Source: Ceraceosorus guamensis (Eukaryota; Basidiomycota; Exobasidiomycetes; Ceraceosorales; Ceraceosoraceae). From it: a DNA stretch of 64,000 bases. The notes beneath the pieces were generated by a model. That model was given only the letters and a program-made list of their open reading frames with translations. It was not told the origin of the DNA and did not search any database. The position numbers and the translations under genes were made by a program. The stretch spans positions 186,001 to 250,000 of the forward strand of contig NW_020290016.1 in the NCBI RefSeq assembly GCF_003144195.1, given 5' to 3'. Position 1 is the first letter of the stretch. The number at the start of each line of letters is the position of its first letter. Shown piece by piece: positions 59,029-64,000 of the stretch.

Positions 59029-61871
59029 ATGTCTTACTATCCCTCTGAGCCGGAAGGCTCCGCTTCTTGGAACTACACAATCCAGCCTCGTCTATCGCGC
59101 GAACAGGTCTCTCCAACCGACATCTCACATGGTCGGCCGGCTTCTTCTTCCCGGGCGGCGGTGCCTGACAGCGAGAGCGTCAAGAAAAGAGGGAGAATCA
59201 CAATGGCTTGCCTGCATTGCCGACAGCGGTGAGTCACAGCTTGTTCCCTGAGCGTGACGCCGCTCGTCAATTTTTATATCACGAGTCTCACACTGACTAT
59301 TACTGTCTTTACTCTTGTCTTGCCCTGCGATCTTCACCGTTGCCTCCATCTCTTGCCGTTGTGCAATTGAAAATGAAACCATGCAATCACCTGCGCCCGT
59401 AACGACACGCCGCCGTCGCCTCCCTTGATCACCACCGGCCCAATCCCGATCCGATTTTGGACCGCTGCGCCAAACAAATTCGCAATCCGGTTCGTGTCCG
59501 ACGACACACGCACTGCCATCGAATCGGGCGACCAACCATCTCCATCCCTGTCATCCGAATCTCTCTTGACTTTGGATGATTGCTCGTGCTGTTGTCACCG
59601 CAAATCCTCTCGTTCGCAGCAAAATCAAGTGCGATGGCGGACAACCAGCTTGCTCAACTTGCACAAGGCTCAGGCGTGAATGTGTCTACGAAGCTGTTCG
59701 AGAGTAAGTCGTCCATCAGCGAAGCCTGTCACGCACACCTTGTTGCTTGTTAAGCTGACAGTCACAACTTCGTGTGCAGGGAGGAGAACGTTGCTACTCG
59801 TGAGCGCAAAAGACTCGGTAAGGAGGCTAAAGAGTCGCGCTTGGCAGCTCTTGCTCGCCTTGGCATCATGCTACCGCCAGCGAGCGGGTCGATGGGCGCT
59901 CCAGCCATACACCAGTCAGGTCCTACTCGTAGCCGTCCACGCCCAATGCGCTCCACTTCCGGCCGCGATCTTGCGGCACCATACCCTCGGATTCCCTCTG
60001 AGGAAGACCCCACGGCGCTCCATTCTCACCATCAATCTCTAGCTCACTCTGTCAGGCGACGAGGTGTGACCATTGGAGGCCACGAAGTGGTTGATCCGTC
60101 AAGCGGGCCTTTTCCACATCGCACAACATTGGTGCGGTTTGATCCGAGCGATCGCGTGGCCGGACGACCATACCAAGCGCGTGCTTTCCAGCCTCCTCCA
60201 TCGCCCGAGCTGTGGTCTGGCTACGGCCTCTCGTCATTGTCTCAGCCCTCGACACCTGAAGAAACATATATGCTCCATGCTTCAATGTTGCAGTCTGATT
60301 TGGCAACGCCAGCGACTCCCAGCGACGTGATGCTTCCCTCGCCCTGGGGCCCACCCGCAGGTCTCCCGGCTCAAGCAACGATGCGAGATATCGATTCGCC
60401 TACCAGGTACGCAGGAGCATCGAATTCCGGGACGAACAGCCTCAACGCAAGTGCGGCACCGACGCCGGACGCTGCCGTGGCTCCACTGCCTCCAGCAGCG
60501 TCTTATATCTCACCCAGGACAACGACGCGAGCCATGCCTTCACATTATCTCCGCGGACCTGAGCGAGATGGTCCAAATTCTTGGTCGCGACCTCCCACCG
60601 GAAGTGTGATCGATACGCGACGCAGAAGCTCGTACGACTCGCCCACAAGTGATTACCGCCGACCTTCAAGGAATCAAGCCGCTATCTATGAATTTTTTTC
60701 ACGAGTAGTAGCTGGAGCAAGCAAGCCATCTCATGGAGAGCTTACTACGGCCGCCACATCTCTTCGACCAGCCAGACTGGACGTTCAGACGGATGCCGAT
60801 CTGCCCACCGGCTCAGGCAGCACTGCATGGCAGAGCGCTTGGCCTCCTCTTGCGCCAAACTTCCAACACGCTGACTCGCCAAAGCATCGCCGTGAGATCA
60901 GTGCAGAGCAACCTTCCGACTTCAACAACCCTTGGCTATCGGCGAATGACCGCTCTGCTTCTGGCTCGACGTTGGTAAGCATTACTGGCACAGATGCCGA
61001 GCAGGCAGGCGGTAGTGGGAGCTCGGCTTCCTCGGCTTCAAGAGGCGCCAGAGGTGGGCACATGACGGCCAAACGCGGCGGCAGTCAGCTCAGTAGTTCT
61101 GGACGTAACAGCACCAGCTCTGCTGCCTCTGTTCCCACCCAAACAGAAGAAGCTGCGCAAGCCTACGCGCTTGCAATGGCGCACTCGAGTACGACTCCGA
61201 GTCACACCTATCTCGCGCCAGCCGATTGGAGCTCGCGTCAAAATTCGCTTGGTGGATCTCCCGGCGGCAGCAATAACAGCGGCCACAGCAGTGGTGTGCA
61301 TTCGTGGCAGAGCGGACAACAACAGCGACCCCTGGCCGAAGGTTCGAGGGCAACAAGCGGCGCTTATTCGATGCACTTGGGGCTGTCCTCCCAACAAACG
61401 CGCATCACCGGAGAGACCGGCTGGGCAGGTGTGCGACCCGACGAGGTCTTCATTTCGCCGGACAGTGCCCTCTCTCGAAGCATGCTCGAGATGTCGTACG
61501 ATCAGCGCAGCGCAAGCAGCGGGGATAGAGCCACAGCAAACGTGCCGCAGCAGAGACTACATGACTCACCCTACTCCGTGGACACTTCAGGCTTGACACG
61601 TGCGGAGGCACAATGGCTTGCCCCACCTCCGTTGAGCGGTGCTCCGTCTCCAGACATCTACTGGACGCAACCAGGATCTGCGCAAGCGCAGCACCAGCTT
61701 CCAGCCGATCAGCGTCAACCTTCCTTGGGTCCATCTCTTGGGCATCGTCAAAGTTTCGCTGGCGTGAGCGGGGAATTGCCTTTTTGGCTCAGTCCTGAGC
61801 GAGATCACAGCGCAGAGAGAGACTCTACCTCGGACATGCAGAGCCCGAAGGGCCACTCGCGGCAACCATGA
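59029..61871 (+). CDS. Zn2Cys6 (Gal4-type) transcription factor
   Basis: Exons 59029-59228, 59620-59703, 59780-61871 join in phase to 791 residues. The zinc cluster occupies residues 61-88 with the exact spacing C-x2-C-x6-C-x6-C-x2-C-x6-C and is split by the first intron just after CRQR. It is preceded by a basic KKRGRITMA and followed by VRE and a basic helix (RERKRLGKEAKESRLAALAR). The rest is Ser/Pro/Gly-rich and predicted disordered; no fungal-specific middle domain is evident, which sets it apart from many members. Such proteins bind CGG-containing sites as dimers and act in the nucleus. The first intron is 391 nt, unusually long for this window; the second is 76 nt. Targets unknown. Confidence 0.93.
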
Positions 61872-63148
61872 TGTCAGTCCTGACCGTGTCCTCTTCAAAA
61901 TTGTAAGGTGCCGAGCTCTATCAGCCACTGCCCTCTATCACCGCATTTTCGCATTGTTTGCAACTGCATCTTGTACCGTTCTGCCTCCTCGCGAAGGTCA
62001 CCTTCAGACCTTTTCAAAGCTGTTTCTAGTGGAATCAATGCTCTTGTCCAGGACGCAATTTGAGCTCAAGCCCTGCATTATAGGGTGGCTATGGCCCACC
62101 GTCATGTGGCGGTGCAATTGCTCCGAGCTCGGTGAGCTAGCGTTTGCGGTGTTGTCATGACCGAGACCCTAGCACATGTGAAATCACCTGAAAGCACCTC
62201 GAATTCCAATGGCCGTTTATCCGGGAGCGGAGATCGACGAGAGCACGGCGGAGTTTGACGATCGCTGCGAAATGAGGCTGGCCGATGCGCTGAGAAAGGA
62301 ATCTGACGCTGTGCCTGCATACCTTTCCTGTACCCGATCTACAGGCTCCGATCAAATGGGCCTCGGTTCCGCTGTATCCAACGGACCACCCAGAAGAGCG
62401 GTCTGCGCGTCGGTCCTCGGCAAAATCAATGTGCGCCGAATCAAATCGAGGCTGGCTGGACAGCCACGAGCGAGCGCCTTTCCGCGACTCCATCGGTCAG
62501 GTCGGCCGTGGCTTTTTGCCGCGCCATTGACCTCTCAAAAGCAAGAGCTCCGCGAGCTGGGTGGTGGTGCGCGTCTATCCTGATTTTCAAGCACCGACGA
62601 AGCCGCTCTCGCTCCTCGCCTGCCAGAACACTACTCTACGTTCCTTCCCTTATTCCCTCCTCTCTCCTGGTTCGCGAATTTATCCGCTTTTCTCAACCAC
62701 GTCATGGATCGCCTTGGCTCGCTGAATGCGACACTACCGGTTGCTGAATGGATCAAAGTTCGAATTTCCCCGATCTTACATTTTCTCCCTCGCTCATCTT
62801 ATCGTTTTAGCTCGGTAGCAGCTAAGGGAATCGAAGTTGTGGTTTAGCGGGCCTTGGCAAGGGGTCCGAGCGAGCGGAACCCTAGGGCCAACGCACGTGT
62901 CTACAACGCGCCTTTCGGGCAGTGGCCCGTAGAATGTTCTCGAAGGTGTGACGAGGGACCCGTTTTCGAATGATGAACTCTTACATTCACGCGATTCTAG
63001 TTCCCAGCTTCTTCATCATCAAGGATCTTGACTGGAAATAGAACCAGTGCAGAGAATCGCCTCCTCGCTCAAAGCTTAGATCTGGAGAGCGTTGGTCTGA
63101 ATGCTAGCTCAAAGTCTGTACTGCCGTTTGAGTCATAGTGTCCATGTA
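61872..63148. other. Region between convergent genes
   Basis: No confident gene. A plus-strand frame at 62209-62583 opens MAVYPGAEIDESTAEFDDR and looks protein-like for about 50 residues, then loses order; it may be a short exon of an unseen gene or chance. Confidence 0.4.
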
Positions 63149-64000
63149 TCACCTCTTAGCATACATGGTCAGGAACGCATCCTTCTCTGTCCATCCAAGA
63201 GCGGTCCTCCTGAGCCTCGAGCTGCGCGGCCCACGTCGAAGGGGCGTGTCGGTATCAGCTTTTGACTTGTGCGCTCGCCGCCCGCTACATTTCTGTACTG
63301 GCGCTAAGAAGGTAAGTACTCACAGATTAGACCACGCATCAGCTACTACGTCTTCGATTCCTCGTCTGAGGGCATTTGCAGCCGTACCTGCTCTCGAATC
63401 AGAAAGGCTGCTACTGGACGATCCGGTGATGCTCTCCGCCGGATTCAGTATGCGTATGCTGGGAGCATATGCTGGTACGCTGCTTAGCAGGGCAAAGAAG
63501 AGAGAAGGTAGAGATCGTGGGACTGTCGTGATTGGTGAAGCGGAGAGAGGCGTTGGTGCTTCGTACCTGCGTATCGAGGATTCCGTACGTTAGCTGAAGA
63601 GAAAGGGATGCCATTAACATCAGCTACGACTCACTTAATGGTGGTGATGAAGAAGGTTGGCCCGTCCTTGAGCGATCTCAGGCTGCCGGTACTGGAATAG
63701 GTGTCTGCCCAGCTCGATGGGAAAGCAGCAGCAGCAGGCTTGAGCAAAGCGCGATTATTGGACGTGACAACCTAGATGGATGCAGACTGGGCCTTTAGAC
63801 GCGTTGACTTAGAGAGCTACGATCGTAGAGGAGACCTACCTCTGGGAAAACGATTAGAGGCGAGCCCACTTCCTTGAGGCTGTCTAGGTCTACTAGGTCC
63901 GCCCGTGTTACGCCTTCCGAGCCCAGCTCCAGCGGCCTACAGCTCGCAATCACCTTCAAAGCTTGCCATATGCTATCGCTCACTTTCCAGCCCTCTATCC
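63149..64000 (-). CDS. Loa1/Vps66-type lysophospholipid acyltransferase (5' end outside window)
   Basis: Exons in transcript order: from the window edge to 63840, 63771-63635, 63566-63324, 63284-63149; phases match. Visible are EGWKVSDSIWQALKVIASCR, VGSPLIVFPE, TSNNRALLKPAAAAFP, GPTFFITTIK, YEAPTPLSASP, and the end SSRLRRTALGWTEKDAFLTM. This is the fungal PlsC-fold acyltransferase related to yeast Loa1, which acylates lysophosphatidic acid at ER or lipid droplets. The HxxxxD catalytic motif would lie upstream, outside the window. The usual PEG(T/C)TSN motif reads PEVVTSN here, with the first glycine replaced, at an exon junction. The last intron as modelled is only 39 nt (63323-63285) and its acceptor is the weakest call; the terminal exon itself is convincing. 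Confidence 0.8.

Noticed and set aside
62209-62583. A 124-residue plus-strand frame between the Zn2Cys6 and acyltransferase genes
   Set aside because: Only the first 50 residues look ordered, and there is no supporting second exon or recognised family.

Overview
The window is nuclear DNA from a filamentous or dimorphic fungus, most likely a basidiomycete and perhaps of the smut lineage (Ustilaginomycotina). What I see: almost every gene is cut by short introns (39-110 nt, usually starting GTGAGT), exons as small as 13 and 20 nt, GC-rich codon use, and intergenic DNA full of short AT-richer repeats. The lineage is inference: it rests on the intron style, the gene set (CDC48, Nem1, uL5, Asp-rich RdRP, Zn2Cys6) and a Kex2-cut repeat protein of the kind known as repellents in Ustilago. 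Reading frames were checked by requiring splice phase to match at every junction; where this worked I give exon lists.

Layout. 1-2050: end of an unrecognised + gene and a convergent lysine-type methyltransferase gene. 5101-15970: three + genes, a membrane GT2 glycosyltransferase, a secreted GH5 glycosidase with a Cys-repeat tail, and CDC48. 19478-28501: a large actin-binding ADF-H/coiled-coil/PH protein and the Nem1 phosphatase. 28910-32575: two - genes, ribosomal protein uL5 (RPL11) and a TatD nuclease. 37248-38894: the secreted tandem-repeat precursor. 39487-41724: a flavin monooxygenase (-). 42577-42668: an intron-bearing tRNA-Gly. 43697-45884: a GT32 mannosyltransferase-like protein, followed by a convergent small mitochondrial-type membrane protein gene (-). 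48566-53253: an RNA-dependent RNA polymerase of the RNAi pathway. 57316-58145: a small intron-rich gene that looks like Stn1 of the telomeric CST complex. 59029-61871: a Zn2Cys6 transcription factor. 63149-64000: the 3' part of a Loa1/Vps66-type acyltransferase (-).

The genes are separate transcription units, not an operon or an evident biosynthetic cluster. Three long gene-poor blocks (15971-19477, 32576-37247, 53254-57315) carry simple and tandem repeats and no supportable gene. I saw no transposon, no viral relic and no CRISPR array.

Most interesting: the secreted Kex2-type repeat precursor at 37248; the RdRP gene, whose catalytic DLDGD motif is cut by an in-frame 75-nt intron so that retention would leave an open but inactive enzyme; the hidden Stn1-like gene; the ADF-H plus PH architecture; and the 13-nt microexon in the uL5 gene.
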